Source: Climacium dendroides (Eukaryota > Streptophyta > Bryopsida > Hypnales > Climaciaceae). Taken from it: a stretch of 64,000 nt of DNA. Made by a program: the position numbers and the translations under genes. The first letter of the stretch is position 1. The number at the start of each line of letters is the position of its first letter. A model generated the notes under the pieces. That model searched no databases. It saw only the letters and a program-made list of their open reading frames with translations, and was not told where the DNA came from. The stretch is from NCBI GenBank assembly GCA_950106755.1, contig OX467091.1:17129538-17193537 (forward strand). Direction: 5' to 3'. This document shows positions 54,770-64,000 of this stretch, piece by piece.

Positions 54770-56220
54770 TTGAATTGTGACACTAGAAATATTTGTTACC
54801 TCTATTAGTTTGAAATACTTTATTATTCTATATACTTTTCAATATCTTTACAATTTTGAACGTAAAAATTACAAACTCAAATGAATATAGGTATATGAGT
54901 TGGAGTGTATTAAGGTCAAATTGTTCATGTTAAATTGAGCACATGTAAAAAAATGCGCCATAATAAATATAAATAGTTAATAGATACTCATTGCAAATAA
55001 TAATGCTCAACAATAGGACATTTAAATGTGTGTGTATATGTGTGTAGAATTTACCAATAAAATTTTAACTTTGATCTTTTTCATACAATATTGACATGCC
55101 ATCTTTGGACTTCACTTAAGTTTAGATGTTGTTTCCCTATATGTGACTAAAAATATTAAACTTCATTGGCATACAATCATGGTTGTTAAAGAATTTTGGT
55201 GGGTAATACCTTTTTCATCCTTAACCTTTGAGCACCCAAACACCCAAAATCTATCCCCCCTCCATTTTTTTCTTGTTAAATGGCCTCCAATTCGAGGTTG
55301 TACTAGTGGAAAAAATGTACATTGTTGAGAAGGGAAAATAGAGTGGTGCTACAGAACATGGGGTATGGATTCTATGTATCATACATGAGAGTAGAGGCCA
55401 AAATTTTTTAGAATTGTATGGAGGTTTTCCATTTTGGTACTAGCCTAGCTACTAGACTAGGGTTAAAATTCAGATTTAGTATACAATTGACTTCAAAAGA
55501 TCCTACATTGATTACTTAGAGTAATGTAGTTTCAATGAGCGAGTTACTAATCCATGGATGGTATTATATTAGTTACGTCCACGAATGGAAGGCAATATGG
55601 TAGGTCCACGATTGATAGTTATGTACAAAAGTTATGAGAGGTCAAGATCAATAAGTAGGTTTTCTAAAGTTGGATTCTATTGTCAGTGTCAAGTTAAAAC
55701 ATCATAGCATTCCTGGGTATGGAGGTTGGAACGTCCTTTCTATAGTGTTAGTCAAAAGATTCATTTCAACTATGAAAAGGACATGCAATGAATGAGAGGT
55801 TAAAAAGATTTTATGAAGCTGTACTTTAACGTCAATGTTGAGCTAAAACATCACAACATTCGTGGATATGAAGGTTGGATGTCCCTTCTCAGTGTCAATC
55901 AAAAGTTTCAATTAAATTGTGAAAAAGACATTCAATGAAGAGGCAAAAAGACCCAATTCCTTAAATTCAAGAATTTTACAATTCTACAATAAGCATCTAC
56001 TTATCCCTTCAAGGACAAGATCTACCTCTTAGGCAATCAATCAAAACTTATGAGATTCCAAAAACGAATAGGTGTGATGTTCTACAATTTCTAACACTTT
56101 TTGTTCTCGATTTAGGGTTAATATCTAGACTTAGTATACAATAAATTTTGGAAGATCCCACCTTGGATACCATAAGTAATGTAAGGTATACTACCTATTT
56201 TTGACAATGTTAAGCATTTT
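54770..56220 (+). repeat. Long dispersed repeat, copy 1
   Basis: Much of this segment aligns in order with 60670-61530: CAATTTTGAACGTAAAAATT, GTTAAAGAATTTTGGTGGGT, CATCCTTAACC, repeated CAAGTTAAAACATCA-like and GAAGGTTGGA-GTCCCTTC blocks, CCCTTCAAGGACAAGATCTA, TTTCTAACACTTTTTGTTCT and TGGATACCATAAGTAATGTA. Within it, the block GTCAATGTTGAGCTAAAACA to CATTCAATGAA occurs twice, at about 55690-55800 and 55830-55940. No protein domain is recognised and no terminal repeat was found. Confidence 0.72.
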
Positions 56221-56581
56221 AGCATTTGTCCGATTAAGTAATAACGGGGGTTAGTTTTCTCTGATCACATGAAATATAAATAATGAAGATTGTATTATTT
56301 TTTTTGACTAATTTTACATCAAATTTGGAATTATCAAAAATTAAGGAAGTGTAAATTACAATCCAACTTGTTTTTGATGTATATATAAGCAAAAACTATT
56401 TCCAAAATGCACAAAACTAAAAAAATTGTTCTTAACAACTTCATTAGATGTTATTGTGTTATTCATCACACTACAACAAAGTTGCTAAACCAAATCATAT
56501 TCCCTTCATTCACGAAATGAGGTCACCTTATTTTGTACAAATGGGGTCGCCTTTCCCTTGTCGAAAATTAGTCAGTGTATA

Positions 56582-57490
56582 TGAAAGGCAACCCATCCCT
56601 CATCAATGTCCCATTTGGCACTATAGGATGATGTAATTCCGTGCAAAAGATGATTAACTCCTAAATGTCTCAGGCACCAAATTTTGGTGCCACAATACTT
56701 TGAAGTTAAATAAGACCCATCTAAGTTTCTATTTTTAATAGTTTGTATTTTCAACAAATCCTTTTTGCAATCTAGTTTTAGCATCAAAAATCAGATTTTG
56801 AAAATGAATTATTATGATTTTTCTATTCAAGATTTTGTACAAGGGTGTCCATTGCAATCTTGACTTTCCATAGTGTCAAGGGTTCTTGGAAATGAGCCTC
56901 AAATACACTAGATCTTGGAGGAAAAATCACATTAGAAATTTATTTAAAAAAATTGTAGAGTAGATTTAGAGAAGGTTTTCATAGTTTTAACACCCTCATG
57001 ATTAAACATTATAATCTTTCAATCCATAAGTGATATTGTTGTGTTTCTTTTTCCTATATGATCTCTAACATGTTTAGTTTGAATTTGTATGGTTACAATT
57101 CAAAAAAAATTGATACAACTTATCAAAATGTTGGCTTTTTGTTCAATTTAGAGCAAATTCCAAGAAGCTTAAAATAAGCTTTGGGCATTTAGGGGTTAAT
57201 AGTGATTAATTATGGCATGGTTTTTGACATAGTTGTGGCACATTATGATTGGCAACAAGACTCTCAATATTGCAACCAATCCTCGGTTGAAAATAGGAAG
57301 GCCTATACAACAAATATGGATGGAACAAAATCTTGAGCTAAAAAATTCACAATAATTATGTTTTGAAAAATACAAATCTGAAAAATTATAGAAACCTCAT
57401 GAATTCTATTTTGCACAGGGAAAAATTTCCCCATTGTTGAAACCTGCCTTACAAATATGTGTACCTATTTAAGTGGTTAGAAATGGATTG
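56582..57490 (-). mobile_element. 'CCAACCCATTTCCA' family MITE, copy 3, split by a TTAA element
   Basis: The left part (GAAAGGCAACCCATCCCTCA to AAAGATGA) and the right part (TAGTGATTAATTATGGCATG to TAAGTGGTTAGAAATGGATT) together form the reverse complement of 28743-29124: GGCACATTATGATTGG, GGTTGAAAATAGGAAGGCCT, AATTCACAATAATTATG, GGGAAAAATTTCCCC and TAAGTGGTTAGAAATGG. The element 56654-57199 sits between the two parts with TTAA at both junctions. Confidence 0.85.
56654..57199 (+). mobile_element. Long TTAA-group element nested in a MITE (546 bp)
   Basis: It starts TTAACTCCTAAATGTCTCAG and ends TTGGGCATTTAGGGGTTAA, with TTAA at both ends. The host copy at 28743-29124 has an intact single TTAA (ATAATTAATG, 29033-29042) at the matching place, so the insertion duplicated TTAA. 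The interior differs from the standard long family, with GGCACCAAATTTTGGTGCC, a perfect short palindrome, at about 56671-56689. Non-coding. Confidence 0.88.
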
Positions 57491-57513
57491 CCTCCAACGC
57501 ATTTTTTTTACTA

Positions 57514-57886
57514 TAAGGTAGAATTACCCATTACCATACAGATTTGCTATCTAGGTACTTTGGAGAAGCTATTTATGAGCTCTCATATTTTTCAAAGATT
57601 GAATTGTTTGAGAGAAGTCAATTGCAAAAAAAATAAAGACATTCTAACAAGAATTGAATTTTTCTGTGATTTTTCAAAGCTGAAATGTAAAACTATGAGT
57701 AGACCCTTGGTAAAGCATGACCAGACCATTGTTGAAGAGTGGGCTGATGTGTCCGCTCCCCAGTGCATTGCCATCATGATCATGGATGAGTAAGATTGTG
57801 GTAATAAGATGGGCCAGTGACGGAAATGGGAGGAACCTATAGGTGGGGGAATTGGGTAAATGGTGGTAATGGGTAGTTCTACCTTA
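57514..57886 (+). mobile_element. TAAGGTAG-group MITE, 'AACTATCCA' family, copy 2 (373 bp)
   Basis: It starts TAAGGTAGAATTACCCATTA, then CCA, and ends GGTGGTAATGGGTAGTTCTA, then CCTTA, an inverted repeat of about 23 bp. TA precedes it at 57512-57513. It matches 31759-32091 closely but keeps about 40 bp more, including CAGATTTGCTATCTAGG, also present near 41205. Open frames of 106 (plus) and 125 (minus) codons run through it but are not the frames open in the other copy. Confidence 0.92.
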
Positions 57887-58206
57887 GCTCTTGTATTCCC
57901 GTCAGCATGCCATTGCATAAAATTTGGAGGGACGTCAGGGTATTTGCTCCATTTTGTCAGAACTGGCAAAACTTCGCATAAACCTTACGTGCAAAAAAAA
58001 GCATTGGTTGCCTCCCTTACCTTAGTTTCGACGAGCGTGTTTTTACAAATTACTACATGTTTTCACTCTCCTTTCTAAACCAGTTTTTTTTTTTTTCTTT
58101 TTTCCTTTTTCTGGCATTTTTGTTGCCAGTTCTGACATAAAGAAACAAATACCCTGATGTCCCTCCAAATATAATGCAATGGCATGCTTCCAGGAACACA
58201 AGTTGT
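57886..58206. mobile_element. Foldback element, arms about 85 bp
   Basis: The left arm CAGCATGCCATTGCATAAAA, then TTTGGAGGGACGTCAGGGTA and TTTGTCAGAACTGGCAAAAC, pairs with the right arm TTGCCAGTTCTGACATAAAG, then ACCCTGATGTCCCTCCAAAT and AATGCAATGGCATGCTTCC. The loop is about 130 bp and holds a T-rich run. It abuts the preceding MITE directly. A single-arm relative is at 2925-3000. Confidence 0.85.
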
Positions 58207-58789
58207 ACAGTAAAAAAAACAAAAATTGCTGCTCTCGACGAGTTAAAAGCAATTGACCCAAACAAAAAGGGTGTTGCTACATTATTATGGAGTGATTGGG
58301 AATGTGCAGTTGGAGCATCTATCATTTAACCTCTCGAGGTGTGAATGTTCTCGGAGGACATCAATCCCGAGTTCCGGCCGTCCTTCCACTCAAGGGTACC
58401 ACTGAAAACTTGGTAAACAAATTGCGGCTGAAGGGGAGTGTACTCTTCTTTTTCTTGCAGCAAAGGGTCCTTTACTTTATGTCCCCCCAAAAACCCAAAA
58501 AAAATCCAAAAAAAAAAATCAATAAACAAAGGTCATGCGTGCAAATTTTAAATGTGGAGATCATCTCATGCTTTGTTTTGTTGATTGGAAGATCCTTGAA
58601 AAGTTGTTCGGCTATGTTGGGTAATTTTAGGTCATGGCAGGCAATGTCAGCCCATTTTTTGGACTTTTTTTTGGTTGTTGTTGTTGTTGTTGTTGTTGGG
58701 TAGAGCAACACGTACTTGGGAGTGCATGCAGGCATGTGAGGGAAAAAAAATGGATAGAATCATTCATAAGTGTTGGTTCATCCATGGAG
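58207..58789. other. Spacer with GTT microsatellite
   Basis: A (GTT)n run lies at about 58673-58697. A plus-strand 135-codon frame (58296-58703) passes through it and ends in a valine run; the start region has no recognised domain. The phrase CTTGCAGCAAAGGGTCCTTT near 58456 resembles CTTGCAGTAAAGGTTACCTT near 12048 and inverse forms near 3640 and 24828. Confidence 0.5.
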
Positions 58790-59053
58790 ACACCTAAAGC
58801 AATCATTTAAGAGCTGATTGCCTTTGGGGGCAGCTAAACTCCTTGAAATAATTTTTAGGGAATTTTTGGAGGAAGAAAAATGGAATTGGCATCTAACCCA
58901 AGTCGTTTCGTAATTTTTGGACCTTTGTGGAATTAGTAATGAATTCTTGAATTTGAAATGCAATGGTCCATTTCTTGAAATGTACACTATTGATACATTG
59001 AAGAAAGTAAAATGTATCAATAGTCATGATCACTTTTAGAGCAAACTGCTTTA
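58790..59053 (-). mobile_element. TAAGGTAG-group MITE, 'GCTCTAAAA' family, reverse copy
   Basis: It ends CACTTTTAGAGCAAACTGCTTTA, the inverse of TAAGGTAGTTTGCTCTAAAA. The interior carries the reverse of the family core (GGACCTTTGTGGAATTAGTA, then ATGAATTCTTGAATTTGAAA) and the block ACACTATTGATACATTGAAGAAAGTAAA, inverse of 30383-30415. The left end is around CACCTAAAGCAATCATTTAAG and is approximate. Confidence 0.75.
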
Positions 59054-60669
59054 TTATAAATAACTTGAATCATTCAAATGTTGGCAAATGTAATACTTTT
59101 TTGAGAGATGCTTGGCAATTTTGTCATTTGTTTTAGTATTAAATTAGCCATTGTTGAAATGAGGTAAGATTCTCGCAAACATTTACTAGACTGAATTTAC
59201 TAGAGTTTTGGAAACAAGTAGGGAAATTTTTGGATTGTATCTAAAATTTCAAAAAAAAAAAAAATTTATTTTGGAAAATTTGAAAAAACTTCATTGTTGC
59301 TAATTCTTAATATCCAAATATTAATCTTGAAAAAACTTAGAAAAATACACACATTTATACATGAATAGAAAAAAATCAATTCAAAATTGGGAATGTTGAA
59401 AAGTGAAAAGAATAAAGTGTTGAAATTTAAGAAAAGCAAATCAAGCTTAATATACAATATTTGGTGAACCAAAAAGTGCACATTTAAAAAAATATATATC
59501 ACATTCAATTATGGTATGTGTATTTAAACACAATGGTATAATTTTTGAAATATCTATTTACATGTCCTTGCAACTTTCACAAATGCTCTAAAAGAGCAAT
59601 AAATACAAAAAGGCAATTGAAATAAACTCTAAACCCCAATTATGTGCATGTTGAATTTTCAAAGTTATAAATCTTAAAGTAATTTTACAAAGATCCATAT
59701 TATTTTTTCTATTTCAAAAGTATAATTTATAATTATTCTTAGTTTGGCTAATACTTATGGTGCCCTTGCCATACAAATTTGAAAGTCCTAGGTATTGACC
59801 CTTGAGGTCTTTGCATCCCAAAATAAGATATTCGTAGATCAAATTTCAAGATATTCATTTTTTGTATTATAATTGAATTTGACAAATTAAAACTGATAAG
59901 TTTAATGCACTCCATAAAATATTAATTAACCAATACAATAGCATTCCTTCGATATTGAAATCCATACGTTGTATTCAAAAAAATCTATGCAAATCTATTC
60001 ATCCTACAATGCAAGGAGGTTAAGTGAACAAGCAATATACTCAACATTTTTTTTTGATGATTTCCTGTACAACAAGGGAATTTTTGTTTGAAATTCAAAT
60101 AGTGAAAAATTAAAGACAAACATTTGTAATACATGGGAAATTTTTAGGAACTCTCACTTTACAAATTGTCCTTGAGGAACAATTGTCGTTAAGAGGTTAA
60201 AAAATTTACAAAATTGTATATACCTTTGCTAAATTGAATTGCAACATTCAAATATATTTGATTTCTAAATTTGACTTGAACTAACCCAATTATTCTTTTG
60301 AAGTTTAGTTTCAATTCCGTTTTTGAAGCTAGAAAATTTCAAACATCAAATGAAATATTGCAATTTAAGCTTTAGATAGTGGTCATATTATTTGAGAAAA
60401 TAGTTTTTTTCAATGAAATTAGAATGCATTGTTGTTAGATTGCACATTATGTATAGCATTGAGTTTACAAATACCAAAAATAAATTTATAATTATTTTTA
60501 ATTTAATCAAATTTTTGATAAAATATAGCTTTTGTATAAGTACAAAATTAACAAGATTCTAATATTCTATTGAAGGAATATTGAAAATTCTTTTTGTAAT
60601 CATTTGTAAAACTTGTTTATGAATTTTATTAAATGAAATATTATTAATTGAAATGTCATTCCAAATTTA
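59054..60669. other. AT-rich stretch, nothing supported
   Basis: Very AT-rich, with no bounded element or recognised coding region. Minus frame 59266-59508 is phenylalanine- and isoleucine-rich and unrecognised. Confidence 0.6.
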
Positions 60670-61530
60670 GTATTGTTTTGTAATCCTTTCCAAAAATCAT
60701 AGAAAATACGTAAATATGTTTATACACTTATTAATATTTTTATAATTTTGAATGTAAAATCTAACATACAAATATGTCTATTAAAGAGTTTTGGTCAATA
60801 ATGGCAATTATGCCTCTTCCATCCTTAAAGCACAAAGACAAGGCCTGATCACTCAAAACCATGCAAAATTCTTTAACTATGACTGCCTACATCACATCCA
60901 GGATTGACAATTTGATGCAAAAGTCACAAGAGGTCTAAATCACAAATGGCAGTTTGTTAGTTAGGTCATTGAATGACAGGTTTGTGTAAAAGTTGTAGGA
61001 GGTCTAAATCACTAATGACAATTTGCCGGTTAGATCGTTGAATGGCAAGTTCATGCAAAGTTAGGTCCGTGAATGACAATTTTATGAAAAAATATGAGCA
61101 ATCAAGAGCAACTTGTAGATGTCCTAATGTCATAATCTAATTTCAACATCAACGTAAAACTTCTCAACATTTTTGAATTTGAAGGTTGTGTTGTCCCTTC
61201 CATAGTGCCTACCAAAAGCCTCAATTCAATAATGAAAGAGAACTACATCTAATGGGAAGCAAAAGGCCCCAACCTTTGAATTTAACCCTTAAAGGACAAG
61301 GCCTATCAACAAGGTAGTCAACTTCAATAATATTATATTTCAAAAATGAATACTTAGATATGTTGTTCATTTCTACAATTTCTAATACTTTTTGTCCTCC
61401 GCATTAGTTTAAAATTAATATATAGATTATGTAAGCCACACTTTTAGAAATACAATTGATTTTGAGAGATTCCACCTTAGACACCATAAATAATTTAGTT
61501 TCAATGAGTTTGTTACAAATTGTTTCTTGT
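60670..61530 (+). repeat. Long dispersed repeat, copy 2, with internal 69-bp tandem units
   Basis: It aligns in order with parts of 54770-56220 (blocks listed there). Unlike copy 1, it contains units about 69 bp long: AGGTCTAAATCAC starts at 60931 and about 61000, with GTTAGTTAGGTCATTGAATG and GGTTAGATCGTTGAATGG between and a third partial unit near 61060. An internal TTAACCCTTAAAGGACAAGG at about 61282 looks like a TTAA terminus but matches CCCTTCAAGGACAAG in copy 1, so it is native to the repeat. Confidence 0.7.
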
Positions 61531-62663
61531 TTTGGTTTGTTGTGTATTTAAAGATTTTTTTGAAAGTAAATCAGTACATGTTTTTGAAATAAATTGAATC
61601 TATGTTCATTTTATTATATTTTCAATACCCATTGAAATTGTATCAAAATGATAATTCAACTTTGAGTGTTTTTTATGAAAAGTTTAAGAAAATGCAATGA
61701 AAATTGACTATTTATGAAAATCCATATGTTTTTATTCAATTGTAGTGTTTTTTCATCCTAAATGTTTAAATGTTCAAATACATGTTTTAAAGTATGCAAT
61801 TCAAAATATTACTTTTACAAATTCATTTTAGCATTTAAAATCAAGAAAACCTATAAATGAAATAAAGTTGAGGCCAACTTATTAGCTATTAAATCATTTG
61901 ATTTGCATCAATGGGAAAATTTGACCATTTGCAAAATTGAAAAGGATCATTTGCTACATTTTGGTATAAACTATATACTATATTATCCAAGAAGAAATAT
62001 TGCAAACAAATTGTAATTGAAGAAAAAAAAAAACTCACAAGCTTTTGGTTTTAATGGTTTCCCTCTCACAAGGTCTTTTATTCTAGTTTTTGTGGCATTT
62101 TATGACATGTGACTTTGCATTGGAAAGAAATATCCAATTATTTCCCTAAGTAAAGAAAAATATGAATTCCATATAAGGATTGTCTATCCATTAAAACATA
62201 CAATATAATATCATTATCTTACACAAATGAATGTCCTTTCTATGGATTTTTTTGTGGTCATACATTGCATATTCAATAATTTGTTGTGGACACATGGAGA
62301 AGAGGTTTTGCATTGACAATAATTACAACTACAAATATCACACTAGGATATTAGAAAAAGATTGCATGCTACAATATGTACAATACTTGTCCCCACCATT
62401 TCCCTTAATACCCTCTAAATGCTTGGTCATCCATTAGGTGGATGATGAATGTTTTGAACACATCAATGCAAGAAATATAAAATGCTAGGTTGATGATTTA
62501 GATATTTGGGAGGAATTACAATTATTATGACTTTTAATAAGTAATCTTACCATCTTTGTTCAAGCACTTAGGGCTAACATCAAATTTACCCTTTAGTGCC
62601 TTATTTCTTTCTTCAATTTTTGTATATATTTTCTTATATCTTTATAAATATGCATTACTTACC
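61531..62663. other. AT-rich stretch, nothing supported
   Basis: No bounded element is recognised. The plus frame at 62231-62437 (68 codons) has no recognised domain. Confidence 0.55.
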
Positions 62664-62912
62664 TTAACCCTTGAGCGTCCCAAGTGCCTCCAATATGGCC
62701 TCTCAAAACTCAAAGATCTCCTTGTTTGACCATTATAATCTTTTTAACGGTATGGTCAAAGGATGTGTCCTTTTCCCTATAGCTCCAACCCTATCTCTAC
62801 TATCAATCAATACAGTCAATTTATGTGAATTTCATTTTATATAATAGTTTGATTGGAATGAATTGAGAAGGATCTGGATTTTGGTGAATGCGGTATAGAC
62901 GCTCAGGGGTAA
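62664..62912 (+). mobile_element. Short TTAA-group MITE, 'TGAGCG' family, copy 3 (249 bp)
   Basis: It starts TTAACCCTTGAGCGTCCC and ends AGACGCTCAGGGGTAAA. Length and interior equal those of 12169-12417: TTTGACCATTATAATCTTTT, CGGTATGGTCAAAGGATGTG, CTACTATCAATCAATACAGT and GATTGGAATGAATTGAGAAG. The right TTAA has decayed to TAAA. Non-coding. Confidence 0.86.
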
Positions 62913-63205
62913 ATTTAAGAGAAAAGACCAAGCATTGATTTGGATGAATGAGAAATTATGTTGCCAAAAAAGCCCTTGGAATCTCTTTGTTTATCATTTA
63001 GATTTAGAGGTTAGAGCACTAAAGGATTAAATTCAAATAGGATTTTGAATATTTTAATTTCTAAATTCTAAATTTATCGGTATTCATAGTCATAGTAAGA
63101 GTTTCCACTTGGTATTTTTAGGCACAATGATTTTGGTGAATGTTTGAGCACAAAAGGAGTCAACCAAGATAGAGTGTTTGCAAGAGAGTTTAAATTTTGT
63201 GTGGA

Positions 63206-63791
63206 TTAACCCCTAAAGTCCCAAGGTCATTTTTGTATCAAAACCACTTTAAACTACAACTTCTATTATGTTCATCTATAAAATAAATTTTTAAAAATAT
63301 TTTAAAAAATTTGACCATAGGATCTTGTTCTACACTTGTCTTATATCACATGATAATTGTTTTGTGATTTTTGACCTTATAGATTAAAAGATATTAGCAT
63401 TCATAGTGAATGAAATGAATTTCTTTCAAGAAGTTGCTATGATTGCCCGCAAAACAAGAAGCTCCATAACTTTCACATCTCTAATCCAAATGGAATGAAT
63501 CAAAGCTTTCCATTTACAAAAAAATATAATCTACAAGAAAAAAAATATTAAATTTTTGTTTCAATTTTTTGTGGATTTTTTTTGCTGCCCCGTCTCCTCC
63601 ATTTTGAGGTTATTGTGGCATAACTTTTGCTCTCAGGCATTGATTGAAATAAAAATTATATTTGCAGATAGCTCATAAGTTTTTCTATCTTTTGGGAAAG
63701 TTTTAAAAAGTTTCAATAAAAATTGAGATCATACAAGCCTGCCCAAAATCCATTTTGTCCCTCGTAGGGACAATGGAACTTTAGGGGTTAA
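63206..63791 (+). mobile_element. Long TTAA-group element, 586 bp, clean ends
   Basis: It starts TTAACCCCTAAAGTCCC and ends GGAACTTTAGGGGTTAA. It is a good reference for the long family: left CAAAACCACTTTAAACTAC, then TGACCTTATAGATTAAAAGA, TCCATAACTTTCACATCTC, TAATCCAAATGGAATGAATC, AAAGCTTTCCAT, GTGGCATAACTTTTGCTCTC, GATTGAAATAAAAATTATAT, and the tail CCTGCCCAAAATCCATTTTG. No open frame is retained across copies. Confidence 0.92.
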
Positions 63792-63849
63792 TTGCTGCAA
63801 TTCTGGTATAGTAGAAAATTAAGTCTTACACTCTTTTCATATAATCACA

Positions 63850-64000
63850 TAAGGTGGCCACTGATACAAATTCGCCTCATGACCTTAAGTACATCCTCAA
63901 AATCAATATGTATCTATGTGGAAGAAACGATTATAAAATCTTTAACAAAAAAGAGTTTGACCTTTTATAATTTTTGCATACAATATCCAAATGTTCTGTT
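63850..64000 (+). mobile_element. 'GGTACACC' family MITE, cut by the window end
   Basis: It starts TAAGGTGGCCACTGATACAA and continues CATCCTCAAAATCAATATGT, ATCTATGTGGAAGAAACGAT and TTTTTGCATACAATATCCAA, matching 31187-31330 in order. The right end lies outside the window. Confidence 0.82.

Noticed and set aside
57592..57969. 125-codon minus-strand frame
   Set aside because: It runs across the border of two different transposable elements (57514-57886 and 57886-58206), so it cannot be an inherited gene; the related MITE at 31759-32091 has a different open frame.
61282..61302. TTAACCCTTAAAGGACAAGG as another TTAA-element end
   Set aside because: The same position in the related repeat near 56005 reads CCCTTCAAGGACAAG without an element boundary, so the resemblance belongs to the dispersed repeat itself.

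Overview
This looks like intergenic nuclear DNA from a eukaryote with a large, AT-rich, gene-poor genome. I found no intact protein-coding gene, tRNA, rRNA, operon or CRISPR array. Open frames are short (longest 193 codons), start anywhere and mostly lie inside repeats. Neither composition nor repeats identify the kingdom; I have no match to a known genome.

The window is built mainly from short non-autonomous DNA transposons (MITE-like and foldback elements), compared here by eye with one another. Four groups recur. (1) TTAA elements, whose ends read TTAA-CCC(C)TAAAG or TTAA-CCCTTRA and which are flanked by TTAA; they come in long (about 520-930 bp) and short (about 200-250 bp) families. (2) TAAGGTAG elements, about 130-420 bp, usually TA-flanked, with several unrelated interiors sharing the same outermost bases. 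(3) TTAGAGCATCC elements. (4) Single or few-copy foldback and terminal-inverted-repeat elements, including two 254-bp copies fused head to head at 25281-25797 and an element with a 35-bp perfect terminal repeat at 47539-48275.

Layout: 1-9 kb has dispersed elements and two tandem arrays (88 bp x 4 at 3714-4065; about 62 bp at 5117-5361). 9.5-13.4 kb has the TTAGAGCATCC cluster with a nested TTAA element and its empty site. 13.4-14.1, 17.2-17.5, 27.9-28.3 and 40.6-41.4 kb are GC-rich islands of unknown role. 14.5-20 kb carries long TTAA elements; 20.4-21.3 kb is a strongly G-depleted stretch; 21.4-26.3 kb holds hairpin elements. 27.5-32.6 kb is an almost continuous pile of nested or adjoining elements. 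33.2-34.5 kb has a TTAA element and the only recognisable protein relic, the C-terminal part of a Tc1-like transposase. 35-46.6 kb holds more elements, three with clear nested insertions. 46.6-56 kb is AT-rich with few recognisable structures; 56.6-64 kb returns to nested elements.

No genes act together here. The biological content is a record of successive transposon insertions. Empty-site comparisons inside the window support TTAA duplication for one group and TA duplication for others; no transposase for the TTAA group is visible. Boundaries described as approximate were set by eye and could shift by tens of bases.
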